Source: Rubrimonas cliftonensis (GTDB lineage Bacteria > Pseudomonadota > Alphaproteobacteria > Rhodobacterales > Rhodobacteraceae). Taken from it: DNA of 64,000 nt. Below, piece after piece: positions 18,131 through 27,178 of this stretch (position 1 is the first letter of the stretch; every line of letters begins with the position of its first letter). The position numbers and the translations under genes were made by a program. Below the pieces are notes generated by a model that saw only the letters and a list, made by a program, of their open reading frames with translations, was not told where the DNA came from and did not search any database. The stretch lies in NCBI RefSeq assembly GCF_900107585.1, contig NZ_FNQM01000012.1, positions 44,129 to 108,128 of the forward strand, in the 5' to 3' direction.

Positions 18131-19546
18131 ATGATGACCCTTTCGGACGCCGCCGCTCAGGCGGACGCCGCCCCGCTTCGATTCGCAGACCCCGACGAAC
18201 CGGCTCTCCCCTTGCACCTCGCGACCCAGCGCTCGCTGCCGCAGGTCGCCGCGTCCCTGCCTGACGCCGGGCGCCGGTGGATCGAGGCGACGGGCTACGA
18301 CGCCGCCGCGGGTCGCTGCATCGTGCTGCCGGATGGCGCGGGCGGCGTGGGCGGCGCGATCTTCGGCCTTGCCGCGGACGAGACGCGGCCCTTCGCGGCG
18401 GCGGCGGCGGCGGACGCGCTGCCGGCCGGCGCCTGGCGCATCGCGACGCCGCTGGACCCCGAGGCGGCGGACGAGGCCGCGCTCGGCTGGCTGCTGCACG
18501 GCTACCGCTTCGGCCGCTACCGCACGGAGGCCGCGCCGCGCGCGCGGCTCGCCGCGCCCGTAGGCGTCGACGCGCGGCGGACCGAGGCGATCGCCGCCGG
18601 CGTCGCGCTCGCGCGGGACCTCGTGAACACACCGGCCAACGACCTTGGCCCCGATCGCCTCGAAAGCGCGGCGCGCTCGCTGGCCGAGGGCTTCGGCGCG
18701 ACGTTCGACGTCGTCTCCGGCGCGGCGCTGGAGACCGGCTTCCCGATGATCGCCGCCGTGGGCCGGGCCGCCGCCGAGCCGCCCCGCCTGATCGACCTGC
18801 GCTGGGAAGGCGCGGCCGACGGCCCGCGCGTCACGCTCGTCGGCAAGGGCGTCTGCTTCGACACCGGCGGGCTCGACCTCAAGCCCGCCGCCGGGATGCG
18901 GCTGATGAAGAAGGACATGGGCGGCGCCGCTTGCGCGCTGGGTGTCGCGCGGATGGTGATGGCGGCGGGCCTGCCGCTGCGGCTGCGGGTGCTGATCCCG
19001 ACCGTCGAGAACGCTGTCTCCGCCGCCGCCTTCCGCCCCGGCGACGTGCTGCGCAGCCGCAAGGGGCTGACGGTCGAGATCGGCAACACCGACGCCGAGG
19101 GGCGGCTGGTTCTGGCCGACGCGCTGACGCTGGCCTGCGAGGAGGCGCCTGACCTGCTCGTGGATTTCGCCACATTGACCGGCGCCGCGCGCGTCGCGCT
19201 CGGGCCCGACCTGCCGGCGCTCTTCACAGACGACGACGCGCTGGCGCTGGAGTTCGCCGAGAGCGGCGCACGGGTGCGCGATCCGCTGTGGCGCCTGCCG
19301 CTCTGGAGCGGCTACGACGCGATGCTGAAGTCGCCCGTCGCCGACCTAGACAACGCGCCGGCCGGCGGCATGGCCGGCGCCGTCACGGCGGCGCTGTTCC
19401 TGCGCCGGTTCGTCGAGCCGGGAACGCGCTGGGCCCATCTCGACGTGTTCTGCTGGGCGCCGAAGGCCGCGCCCGGGCGCCCGATGGGCGGCGAGCTTCA
19501 GGCCGGGCGCGCTCTCTTCGACCTGCTGTCGCGCCGGCATGGCTGA
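18131..19546 (+). CDS. M17 leucyl aminopeptidase family protein
   Basis: This 471-residue enzyme removes N-terminal residues from peptides. The metal-binding and catalytic core is intact: VGKGVCFDTGGLDLKP (near residue 237; Lys and Asp ligands), MRLMKKDMGGA (near 257; catalytic Lys and Asp) and GNTDAEGRLVLADAL (near 318; Asp, Glu and catalytic Arg). The N-terminal domain (residues 1-150) is shorter and less conserved than in PepA, as in the PepB-like group. It overlaps the downstream NlpC/P60 gene by eight bases; that arrangement suggests joint peptidoglycan-peptide recycling (inference). Confidence 0.93.
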   Translation: MMTLSDAAAQADAAPLRFADPDEPALPLHLATQRSLPQVAASLPDAGRRWIEATGYDAAAGRCIVLPDGAGGVGGAIFGLAADETRPFAAAAAADALPAGAWRIATPLDPEAADEAALGWLLHGYRFGRYRTEAAPRARLAAPVGVDARRTEAIAAGVALARDLVNTPANDLGPDRLESAARSLAEGFGATFDVVSGAALETGFPMIAAVGRAAAEPPRLIDLRWEGAADGPRVTLVGKGVCFDTGGLDLKPAAGMRLMKKDMGGAACALGVARMVMAAGLPLRLRVLIPTVENAVSAAAFRPGDVLRSRKGLTVEIGNTDAEGRLVLADALTLACEEAPDLLVDFATLTGAARVALGPDLPALFTDDDALALEFAESGARVRDPLWRLPLWSGYDAMLKSPVADLDNAPAGGMAGAVTAALFLRRFVEPGTRWAHLDVFCWAPKAAPGRPMGGELQAGRALFDLLSRRHG

Positions 19547-20426
19547 ACGGCGGCGCGACCCCAGGCTGACCCCGGCGCGCGACGACCTCGCTGCGGAACA
19601 ACTGCGCGGCGTCGTCGCCGCTGCGCGCTACGCCGCGCCGCGCTGGCGCGTGGTCTGCGTCGCGGCGGCGCCGGTGACCGCGACGCCCGACGGCGACGCG
19701 CCGATGACGACGCAGCTCCTGATGGGCGAACGCTTCGCCGTCTATGAGGACGCGGGCGGCTGGTCCTGGGGGCAGGGCGCGCGCGACGGCTATGTGGGCT
19801 ACACGCCGTCGGCGGCGCTGGAGCCGGTCGCGGGACCCGACGACGCGCCGCCGACGCACCGCGTCTCGGCGCTTCAGGCGACGGTCTACGAGCGCCCGGA
19901 CATCAAGAGCCGCCCCGTCGCCGCCGCGCCGATGGGCGCCCTGCTGCGCGCCACGGGCGGCGACGGCGGCGGCTTCGTGACGCTGGCCGAGCGGGGCCAT
20001 GTCTGCGTCCAGCACGTCGCGCCGGCTGACAGCTTTGAGCCGGACTGGGTGACGGTCGCGCTGGGTTTTCTCGGCGCGCCCTATCTCTGGGGCGGGCGCA
20101 CCGTCGCCGGCGTCGACTGCTCGGGTCTCGTGCAGGTCGCGCGGCAGGCGGCGGGCTTCGACTGTCCGCGCGACAGCGACATGCAGGAGGCCGCGCCGGG
20201 CCGAGACGTCGCCCCGGGCCGGGAGCGGCGCGGCGACCTGATCTTCTGGCGCGGCCACGTCGGCGTCATGCTCAGCCCGTCGAGGATGCTCCACGCCAAC
20301 GCCAACTCGATGACGACGCGCATCGAGCCGCTCGCCGAGGCCGCGGCGCGGATCGCGGCGGCGGGATACGGCGAGCCCTTGGCGCGGCGCAGGTGGCCCG
20401 GGCGGCTTGCGCGGCCCGCTCGCTGA
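19539..20426 (+). CDS. NlpC/P60 (C40) peptidase with N-terminal SH3-like domains
   Basis: This 295-residue protein has two SH3-like segments (residues about 40-105 and 110-160) and a C-terminal NlpC/P60 domain. The catalytic Cys is in VAGVDCSGLVQVA (near residue 194), the His in RGHVGVMLS (near 243) and the third polar residue in LHANAN (near 255). These enzymes cleave D-Glu-meso-DAP bonds in peptidoglycan peptides. No signal peptide is seen, consistent with a cytoplasmic recycling role for muropeptides and fitting its overlap with the aminopeptidase gene. Confidence 0.92.
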   Translation: MAERRRDPRLTPARDDLAAEQLRGVVAAARYAAPRWRVVCVAAAPVTATPDGDAPMTTQLLMGERFAVYEDAGGWSWGQGARDGYVGYTPSAALEPVAGPDDAPPTHRVSALQATVYERPDIKSRPVAAAPMGALLRATGGDGGGFVTLAERGHVCVQHVAPADSFEPDWVTVALGFLGAPYLWGGRTVAGVDCSGLVQVARQAAGFDCPRDSDMQEAAPGRDVAPGRERRGDLIFWRGHVGVMLSPSRMLHANANSMTTRIEPLAEAAARIAAAGYGEPLARRRWPGRLARPAR

Positions 20427-20510
20427 CCGGGGCTCTTTCGACACCGGCGCCGAACGGGCTACCATCGCGCGCGTCCACCGGATGCGTTCCGTCTTGAGAG
20501 GATCCGAGGA

Positions 20511-21791
20511 ATGTTGATGCGATCGGCGGCCGTCGCCGCGACCGCTCTGTGCGCCGCCTGCGCCAGCTCCGCGCCGCCCGCCCCGGCGCCCCGGCCCGCG
20601 GCCCCGGCCGCGGCGCCCGCGCCCGAGCAGAGGCCCATGACGGAGCAAGGGCTTGGCGCGGCTCAAGACTTCGGGCGCTGGCGCGAGGAGTTCGCCGCGC
20701 GCGCGACGGCGCAGGGCGTCGCGCCGTCGGTGGTGAGCTCGGCGCTTCGGGGCGTCGCGCCCGACCCGCGCGTGCTGGAGCTCGACGGCCGCCAGCCGGA
20801 GTTCACCCGGCCCATCTGGGACTACATCGACAGCGCCGTATCCGAGAGGCGGGTGGCCGACGGACGCCGCCTCGCCGCCGAGAAGGCCGCCGAGCTCGCC
20901 GAGATCGAGCGCCGCCACCGCGTCCCGCGCGAGATCGTGCTCGCGATCTGGGGCGGAGAGAGCGGCTATGGCGCGAACTACGGCGACATGTCGGTGATCC
21001 GGTCGCTCGCCACCCTGGCCTGGGAGGGGCGGCGGCGCGACTTCGGCGAGGAGCAGCTCCTCGCCGCGCTCCGCATCGTCGAGGCCGGGGACGTGACGCC
21101 GGCCGGCATGGTCGGCAGCTGGGCCGGGGCCATGGGCCACACCCAGTTCATCCCGACCTCCTACCTCGCCTACGCCGTCGACCATGACGGCGACGGCCGG
21201 CGCGACCTGTGGAGCGCCGACGCGCTGGACGCCCTCGCATCCACCGCCAACTACCTGTCGAGCTTCGGCTGGCGCTGGGGCGAGCCCTGGTTTGTCGAGG
21301 TCAGGCTGCCGGCGGGCGTCGACCCCGGCCTCGCCGACGGCGCCAAGCGCCCCGAGCCCTTCTGGCGCGGCCTCGGTCTCGCCCGGGCCGACGGGGCGCC
21401 ACTGCATTCGGCCGGCGACGCCGAACTGCTGCTGCCGGCGGGCGCGCGCGGCCCAGCCTTCCTGACCTACCACAACTTCGACGTCATCAAGCGCTACAAC
21501 AATGCGACTTCCTATGCGCTCGCCATCGGGCATCTGGCCGACCGCATCGCCGGCGGCGGCCCCTTCCTCGGCGACTGGCCGCGCGGCGACCGCCCGCTGT
21601 CGCGCAGCGAGAAGGAGGAGATGCAGCAGCGCCTCGCGGCGGCCGGCTTCGACCCGGGCGCGGCGGACGGCGTGGTGGGGCCTGACACCCGCACGGCGAT
21701 CCGCGGCTGGCAACGGGCGCGCGGGCTTCCCGCCGACGGCTACGACAGCGCCGCCCTGCTGGAGGCGCTGCGGCGGGAGGCGCCGCGATGA
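20511..21791 (+). CDS. Lytic murein transglycosylase, MltB-like, with peptidoglycan-binding domain
   Basis: This 426-residue enzyme cleaves glycan strands. It has a signal sequence with a possible lipobox (ALCAAC, residues 13-18), an Ala/Pro-rich linker and an SLT_2 (MltB) domain from about residue 55 to 340. The catalytic Glu is in WGGESGYGANYGD near residue 150, and GSWAGAMGHTQFIPTSY is diagnostic. A C-terminal peptidoglycan_binding_1 domain follows (EMQQRLAAAGFDPGAADG, near 371). ATG 20511 follows GAGG. Its stop overlaps the next gene by four bases. Confidence 0.94.
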   Translation: MLMRSAAVAATALCAACASSAPPAPAPRPAAPAAAPAPEQRPMTEQGLGAAQDFGRWREEFAARATAQGVAPSVVSSALRGVAPDPRVLELDGRQPEFTRPIWDYIDSAVSERRVADGRRLAAEKAAELAEIERRHRVPREIVLAIWGGESGYGANYGDMSVIRSLATLAWEGRRRDFGEEQLLAALRIVEAGDVTPAGMVGSWAGAMGHTQFIPTSYLAYAVDHDGDGRRDLWSADALDALASTANYLSSFGWRWGEPWFVEVRLPAGVDPGLADGAKRPEPFWRGLGLARADGAPLHSAGDAELLLPAGARGPAFLTYHNFDVIKRYNNATSYALAIGHLADRIAGGGPFLGDWPRGDRPLSRSEKEEMQQRLAAAGFDPGAADGVVGPDTRTAIRGWQRARGLPADGYDSAALLEALRREAPR

Positions 21792-22225
21792 GCCGCCGCG
21801 CCATGATCGGCGGCCTTGCGGCCCTCGCCGTCCTGCCGCTCGGCGCCCCGGCGACCGCGCAGCTCGGGGCGGCGCTGGGGCGGAGCGGCGCAGGCGGCGG
21901 CGACCGGCGCGCCGGCGTGGACGAGGCCCTGCGGCGCACCGTCACCCTGGTGCTGCGCGCCGAGGCCCGCGGCGCCAACCCGCTGCCGGACTTCATCACC
22001 GACCCCCAGCCGCTGGATGAGGAGTTGATGGCGCTGCTTGTCCCCGGCGGCAGGCTGTCGGCCGACTTTCCGGCGCAGCCGGTGCCGGAGCGCATCGACC
22101 GCCGTCTTCCCCACGCGAGGGGCGCCACCGTCTGGATCGCCGCCGGCACGGCGCTGGCGGAGATCGATCCGGTGCGGCTCAGGGTGCTGTCGGTGGCGCC
22201 GGACGTGCTGCCGCCGCAACTCTAG
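21788..22225 (+). CDS. Hypothetical secreted protein, 145 residues
   Basis: I do not recognise the family. The N-terminus is a signal peptide (residues 1-25, ending GAPATAQ). A Gly/Arg-rich linker follows, then a helical stretch (DEALRRTVTLVLRAEAR) and a beta-rich C-terminus containing VWIAAGTALAEIDPVRLRVL. A similar fold pattern occurs in small periplasmic proteins that bind inhibitors or metals, but no motif decides this. Its ATG overlaps the stop of the transglycosylase gene, so it is probably an accessory of that enzyme (inference). Confidence 0.7.
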   Translation: MSRRAMIGGLAALAVLPLGAPATAQLGAALGRSGAGGGDRRAGVDEALRRTVTLVLRAEARGANPLPDFITDPQPLDEELMALLVPGGRLSADFPAQPVPERIDRRLPHARGATVWIAAGTALAEIDPVRLRVLSVAPDVLPPQL

Positions 22226-22943
22226 GCCCGGGACCGGCGCTTGGGCGGAATTCTGACCGCCCGGGGTTCGGTTCGGGAATCGAGGGCGGTCGCATGGGTC
22301 GCATCGTCAGCCCCTCCGCGTGCGCCGCCGCGGGGCGAGCCGCTCCGGCTGAAATGCGGCGCAGTCTCACCATCACCGTCTTGGTTCGCCCGTGGATCGG
22401 CGAGGGGGCGCGACGATGACCGGCGCTGCACGGCGCCGACATGGCGGGAACAGGGACGCCGCATGCCGGCTGCCGTCCACGCATGGCCGGGGTGATGCGC
22501 TGTCGCCGCCGAAACGCACGACCCATCGCCCCCCAGTCTCCCGAAGCCGGATGCCGCGCGCGTCTCCGAAGACTGCGTTGCGGGGCGAGGACGGCGCCTG
22601 CGACATGAACACCGCCGCGTCCCGCTGCAGCCCGCCGTCCGGCGCGGCCCTTCCGGGACCGCGTCCGCCACGCTGATCGGTCCGGCGGGCCTTCCCGCAA
22701 AGCGTCCTGCGCGGCGTGCGCGCGGCGTTGCATGGCGCATCGACAGCAAAGCGATCTGCCGAGGCAGTCGTTCATTGCCCAGGAGACGCGGGCCAGAAGA
22801 CGCGGGCCAGAAGACGCGGGCCAAAAGACGCGGGCCAGGCGACGCGGGCGCCACCCGCTTCCTCCGGCCAACGCCGCGGCGTCGTGAAGGCGTCATGCAA
22901 CGCGTTCAAGATCGCGGCGAGCAGGGAAGCGGCGGGCGCGGGG
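22226..22943. other. 718-base region without a recognisable gene
   Basis: Long frames exist on both strands but their translations are Arg/Pro/Ala-rich and match nothing I know; they look like GC-driven shadows. The left part contains no clear promoter. The right end holds a 14-bp tandem repeat (22779-22848) about 95 bases before the CNNM gene. The stretch may be a decayed gene or a long untranslated leader. Confidence 0.6.
22779..22848. repeat. Five 14-bp tandem repeats
   Basis: Five head-to-tail copies of CCAGAAGACGCGGG occur without spacing. Units 2 and 3 are identical; unit 1 differs at one base, unit 4 at one and unit 5 at two. The array ends 95 bases before the start codon of the first CNNM protein. 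On the minus strand three units equal 14 codons, producing a repeated Ala-Arg-Val-Phe-Trp-Pro-like peptide in an otherwise unconvincing frame. Function unknown; copy number may vary between strains. Confidence 0.9.
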
Positions 22944-24281
22944 ATGACCATAGACTGGACCGCGCTGAGCGACCCGGAAATCATCGCGCGGCTCGCCCTG
23001 CAACTCGTGCTGTTCGCCGCCTCGGCGACCTTCTCGATGTCGGAGACCTGTCTGTTCTCCTTGCGGGAGGCAGACCTGCGGCGGCTCGAGGACGCCGGCC
23101 GACCCGGCGGGCGCCGCCTTCGGGCGCTGCTTGACGAGCCGCGGCGGCTGATCGTCTCGATCCTGTGCGGCAACGAACTGATCAACATCCTCGCGACGAT
23201 CAACCTCACCGGCGTGATGCTCGCGCTGTTCGGCAGCCCCGAGGCCGCCGGCCTCGTCAACACGCTCGTGATGCTGCCGGCTCTGCTGATCCTGTGCGAG
23301 ATCACGCCCAAGACGGTCGCAGTCACGGCCCCGGTTCCCATCGCCACGCGGATCGTCGAGCCGGTGATGACCGTCTGGGTCCGCATCGTCGCGCCGCTGC
23401 GCTGGCTCGTGCGGCTCGCGTCGGACCGGATCACGACGGCGCTGATCGGCGAGAGCCGCGAGGAGCGCAACCTGCTCAGCACCGACGATTTCGAGGCGTT
23501 CCTGCGCGACGTGGAGGGCGAAGGCGCAGTCAGCGCCGGGGAGCGGCGCCTCATCGTCAACCTCATCGAGGCCGTCGACACGCCGATCACGCAGATCATG
23601 GTGCCGCGGCCGCAGGTCGCCTTCCTCAGCGCCGACCTCCCGCCGGCCGAAATGCTGGAGGCGTTCCGCCGGCTGCGCCATCGCCGCGTGCCGGTCTATC
23701 GGCGCACGCGGGACGCCATCGTCGGCTTCCTGCGCGAGGAGCGCGTCCTCGAAGCCTGCGCCGCCGCGGCGCCGGGCGTCCCGACGATCGAGGCGCTGCT
23801 GGCGCCCGCGAGCTTCGCGCCGACGACGCAGACGGTCGGCGAACTGGCGGAGACCTTCAAGAACGGCGACCATCACGCCGTGCTCGTGGTCAACGAGTTC
23901 GGCGGCGTCGACGGGCTGGTTTCCGCCGATGACGTGTTCGGCTACCTGACACGCGGTCAGGCGGTCTATCTGGAGGCGCATGCCGACATCGCCGAGCCGG
24001 CGCCGGGCGTGTTCCGTTGCGCGGGGCTCACGCCGATCGGGGCGCTGCGCCGCGCGACCGGCCTGCCGCTGGAAAGCGCCGACGCGGTGGCGACGGTGGG
24101 CGGACTGATCCTCGCGCTCATGCGGCGGCTGCCGAAGGTGGGGGAGACCGTCGCGGACGGCGGCGTGGCGTTCCGGGTGGAGGCGATGTCCGACCTGCTG
24201 GTGACCGACGTGCTGATCGCGCCGGAAGGGCATCCGGTGCTCGACGAGCCCGCTGCGCCGCCGGGGGAGGAGGCCGCGTGA
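22944..24281 (+). CDS. CNNM/CorC-type (hemolysin-like, DUF21-CBS) membrane protein
   Basis: This 445-residue protein has an N-terminal DUF21 domain with about four membrane segments (residues 10-150, containing FSMSETCLFSL and NELINILATINLTGVML), a linker with EVEGEGAVSAGERRLIVNLIE, a CBS pair with ITQIMVPRPQ (near 218) and NEFGGVDGLVSADDVFGYL (near 318), and a C-terminal CorC_HlyC domain. Members are implicated in magnesium or other divalent-cation export. ATG 22944 follows GCGGGG. It is followed by a related gene whose ATG overlaps its stop (TGATG), forming a tandem pair. Confidence 0.9.
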   Translation: MTIDWTALSDPEIIARLALQLVLFAASATFSMSETCLFSLREADLRRLEDAGRPGGRRLRALLDEPRRLIVSILCGNELINILATINLTGVMLALFGSPEAAGLVNTLVMLPALLILCEITPKTVAVTAPVPIATRIVEPVMTVWVRIVAPLRWLVRLASDRITTALIGESREERNLLSTDDFEAFLRDVEGEGAVSAGERRLIVNLIEAVDTPITQIMVPRPQVAFLSADLPPAEMLEAFRRLRHRRVPVYRRTRDAIVGFLREERVLEACAAAAPGVPTIEALLAPASFAPTTQTVGELAETFKNGDHHAVLVVNEFGGVDGLVSADDVFGYLTRGQAVYLEAHADIAEPAPGVFRCAGLTPIGALRRATGLPLESADAVATVGGLILALMRRLPKVGETVADGGVAFRVEAMSDLLVTDVLIAPEGHPVLDEPAAPPGEEAA

Positions 24282-25531
24282 TGGACTCGGTGCTGACGAC
24301 GCTGGCGCTGCTCGGCCTTCTCCTGCTGCTCAAGGGCTTCTTCTCCGGTTCCGAGATCGCCATGGTGAGCGCGGACCGGGTGCGGCTGCGCGTCCGCGCC
24401 GCCCGCGGCGCGACCGGCTCGAAGCTCGCCCTGCGGCTGATGGGCGACCCCGCCCGCGTCCTCACGACGACCCTGCTCGGCACCAATCTCAGCAGCGTCG
24501 CCCTCACGACGATCGGCACGCTGCTCATGGTCCGGCTGTTCGGCGGACAGGGCGAGCTGGTCGCCGTGCTGGTCCTCACGCCGGTCATGCTGATCCTCGG
24601 CGAGATCGTGCCGAAATCCGTCTATCAGCAGAAGGCCGACGCGCTGGCCCCCTATATCGCGCATCCGCTCTCATGGGTCCAGATCGCGCTGGCGCCGCTC
24701 GTCTGGCTGTTCTCGAGCCTGGCGCGGCTCGCGGCGCGGATGATCGGCGGCGCCGACGACCCGTCCTCGGCGGCGCGCAGCCAGGTCGTCGCCGTCGTCC
24801 AGATGGCCGAAAGCACAGCGGCGAACGCCGCTTTCGGCAGCGGTCAGGTGCGCAGGGTGCTGCGCTTCGCGCAGATGACCGCCGCAGAGGTCATGTGGCC
24901 GCTCTCGGAGATCCGCTCCGTCTCGCGCGAGGCCGGCATGGCGGAGATCGTCGCTGCGCGGCGCGCGAGCGGAGAGCGGCTGGTGCCGCTCTACGAGACC
25001 GCGCCGGCCAACGTGACCACGGTCGCCGTCATCGAGAGCTGGGATCTGCTGGACCCGGAGCTGGAGCGCAAGCCGGTGGACGAGCTGCTCGGCGCAGTGC
25101 GCTTCGTCCCGCACCTGCAGCGCGTCAACGAGATCATCGACATGCTCCACGGCGAACCCGCCGCGATCATCATCGTCGTCAACGAGACCGGCGCGGCGCT
25201 CGGCCTCATCACGCTGAACCTGCTGGTGCGACGGACCCTGGGCGCAGACGACGCGGCGCGCGCCGATCAGCCAGGGCCCGGCGCCGAACCGGGCGCGTCG
25301 GCGGCGGGCGCGCGGCGCTTCCCTGCGCGAACGCCGCTGGTCGAGGTGAACGAGGCGCTGGGCGTGGCGCTCGAGACGCTTCAGCACAGCAGCCTCGGCG
25401 GCTACGCGCTCGCGCGCTTCGGGCGCCTGACGCAGGCGGGCGAACATTTCGACGCCGAGGGCTGGCGCTTCACCGTGATCGAGGCGACCCCCCGAGCGAT
25501 CCTCGAGATCGAGGCGCGGCGTCTGGACTGA
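24281..25531 (+). CDS. Second CNNM/CorC-type membrane protein, tandem paralog
   Basis: This 416-residue protein has the same DUF21-CBS-CorC layout: membrane segments across residues 3-150 (LLLLKGFFSGSEIAMVSADR, TTTLLGTNLSSVALTTIGTL, GEIVPKSVYQ), a CBS region around residues 195-320 and a C-terminal CorC domain from about 350. The CBS motif is less canonical than in the upstream copy (MTAAEVMWPLSEIRS replacing the I-MVPR form), so nucleotide sensing may be reduced. ATG 24281 or GTG 24278 can start it; GGGGGAGGAGG lies upstream. The pair probably forms a heteromeric transporter (inference). Confidence 0.88.
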   Translation: MDSVLTTLALLGLLLLLKGFFSGSEIAMVSADRVRLRVRAARGATGSKLALRLMGDPARVLTTTLLGTNLSSVALTTIGTLLMVRLFGGQGELVAVLVLTPVMLILGEIVPKSVYQQKADALAPYIAHPLSWVQIALAPLVWLFSSLARLAARMIGGADDPSSAARSQVVAVVQMAESTAANAAFGSGQVRRVLRFAQMTAAEVMWPLSEIRSVSREAGMAEIVAARRASGERLVPLYETAPANVTTVAVIESWDLLDPELERKPVDELLGAVRFVPHLQRVNEIIDMLHGEPAAIIIVVNETGAALGLITLNLLVRRTLGADDAARADQPGPGAEPGASAAGARRFPARTPLVEVNEALGVALETLQHSSLGGYALARFGRLTQAGEHFDAEGWRFTVIEATPRAILEIEARRLD

Positions 25532-25555
25532 AGGCGGAGAACCGCCCCCACCGGG

Positions 25556-25666
25556 GCGTTCATGGGCGCCTGACATCGCCAGCCTGACGCAGCGCAGGCC
25601 GCGCCGCGCGAGCTTGCGCAGAAGCCCGGTCCGGAACGGCTCGACATCGGAGCGGCCGATGTCCAT
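25556..25666 (-). pseudogene. Remnant of an IS256-family transposase
   Basis: The leftward frame encodes about 37 residues including SDVEPFRTGLLRKLARRGL and RLAMSGAHER. These align with the segment PSEAEPFWTEFLRKLTRRGL followed by ISDAHEG of IS256 transposases, which includes the second catalytic Asp (here changed to Gly in SGAHE). Nothing else of the transposase is recognisable on either side, so only a fragment remains. The bases from 25667 to about 26055 hold no gene that I can support. Confidence 0.75.
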
Positions 25667-26055
25667 GCCGAGCCCCCTTGGGGAGCGAGCCGAGGCGCGG
25701 AGGGCGTCGGCGTTGCGCGCTGCGTGTCTCGACGGGTCGCCTCCGTGTCGTCACGGAGGAGGCGACCCGTCGCCGGCGCGACAGTATGGCGCCCGTCCCG
25801 AAACGTCACCCGGCTCCCGGAGCGCTGGCGCGGCTCACTTCGCTGGCGCGCCCGAAGCTGTCGACCGCCGAGGCGGTGATCCTCGCCATCGTCGAACGGG
25901 GTCGTCTACCGCAGGGACATCGTCCAGGGGCCGGCATGCTGAGAGCCGCCGCCGGCCTCGCGGGCGCCGGAGCGAGCCGCGCGGCCCTTGCGACGCCCGG
26001 CATCCGCGCGGGTGGGTCTCGAGCAGCGCCGCATTACTGGAGGTATTTCGGGCGG

Positions 26056-26805
26056 ATGAAGTTGCATGCAAGAACGAACTGGCGGTCGATCGAGCCAGTA
26101 GACCAATTTCCCGGCTCGGCCTCCCATCCCGGCTTCATCGGATCCTATGTCGACGACGACTTCGAGGTTCTCGGCCTCGGCGGCGGCGCCTATCCGACGA
26201 TCGCGGGTGATCCGGCCAGGGGAGTGATCAGCGTTCTCGCCGACATCGACCCTGCGGAGCTGGCGAAGGCCGAGACGCGCTTCGACCGCACGATCTGCGT
26301 CGACGCCACGGCTCCGCTCCGGGAGTTCGTCCGGACTGTCGGCGAGGCGCGATACGACCTCATCCTGAGCCACATGTTCGTCGAACATGTGCGCGACCCA
26401 GTTGCGGTTCATCGCAATTGCCATGCGGCGCTGCCGCCCGGCGGACGGGCCATCCACGCCTATCCGATCAACAACAACCTCGCGATGGGCTTGAATTCGG
26501 TGTTGCCCGAGCGTGTGAGCCGCGAAATTCTCAAGATCGCGCAGCCGAATCGCGATCTGGCGGGCCGGGACGGCAAGTTCCCGGCCTATTACAAGCGGTG
26601 TCACAGCCCGTCCGCGCGCTCCAAGCGCTACTTTGAAGGGTTGGGCTTCGAAGTGGAGAGCCGCCATGTCTTCTCCGGGCATGGCTATTTCGCGCGCCTG
26701 CCGGTTCTGCGCGATCTCGAACGCCTCTCACGACGGGTCGTCGTGGCGCTCCAGCTCCCTCTGGTCACCTATGGGATCGTCGTGCTGCGCAAGCCGACTG
26801 ATTGA
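26056..26805 (+). CDS. Class I SAM-dependent methyltransferase
   Basis: This protein of about 249 residues has a Rossmann-like methyltransferase core: DDDFEVLGLGGGAYPTIAG (motif I, near residues 33-51), an acidic residue in VLADIDPAELA (motif II) and YDLILSHMFVEHVRDPVAVH (motif IV, near 101-120), as in methyltransferase-11/23 families. The substrate is unknown. The frame continues upstream (YWRYFGR precedes the chosen ATG), so a longer N-terminus is possible. Base composition is visibly less GC-rich than neighbours and the gene lies between IS256 and IS5 remnants, which suggests transfer. Confidence 0.75.
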   Translation: MKLHARTNWRSIEPVDQFPGSASHPGFIGSYVDDDFEVLGLGGGAYPTIAGDPARGVISVLADIDPAELAKAETRFDRTICVDATAPLREFVRTVGEARYDLILSHMFVEHVRDPVAVHRNCHAALPPGGRAIHAYPINNNLAMGLNSVLPERVSREILKIAQPNRDLAGRDGKFPAYYKRCHSPSARSKRYFEGLGFEVESRHVFSGHGYFARLPVLRDLERLSRRVVVALQLPLVTYGIVVLRKPTD

Positions 26806-26895
26806 CAGCATTTCGGGCTTGGGGTGAGAATCCGTTCATCGGCTCGCCGCGGCGGCGCCCGCTGATGCAGGCTCCCCGGTTCGACGGGGGCGTGA

Positions 26896-27057
26896 ATCAG
26901 CAGCCTTTTCTGGCTGACGGAGGCGTAGATGACGCGCCTCCGGCCGTTCCCTCCCAAGAGCTGCGGCAGACCTCGCCTCGCTGACCGGCGGGTGCTGAGC
27001 GGGGTCATCTTCATCAATCGCAACGGCTTGCGTTGGTGCGACGCGCCGCGCCGGTTC
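26896..27057 (+). pseudogene. N-terminal remnant of an IS5-family (IS427-type) transposase
   Basis: In one frame the sequence reads FWLTEA, a TAG stop, then MTRLRPFPPKSCGRPRL and RRVLSGVIFINRNGLRWCDAP. This matches the start of IS427-group transposases, where Gln replaces the stop. Homology ceases after WCDAP and the rest is missing. The surrounding stretch from 26806 to 27178 has no other gene. The fragment sits just downstream of the end of the giant phosphoesterase gene, which is read toward it. Confidence 0.85.
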
Positions 27058-27178
27058 GCGGGATGTCGCATCCAACGCCGCCATCGCCGCGCAGCTGCAC
27101 TGTCGCCATGTGCGGCGCGCATCCCGCCCCCGTGGGGGCGGGATGCGCCGCTCAGTGATCGGTCAACGGGGGTCGTTC

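Noticed and set aside
22779..22848. CRISPR array
   Set aside because: The repeats are 14 bases long with no spacers and no cas genes nearby, so this is a simple tandem repeat.
22222..22896. Leftward 224-residue frame with repeated Phe-Trp-Pro peptide
   Set aside because: It arises from the 14-bp repeat and high GC; composition is Arg/Pro/Ala-rich with no signal peptide, domain or ribosome-binding site.
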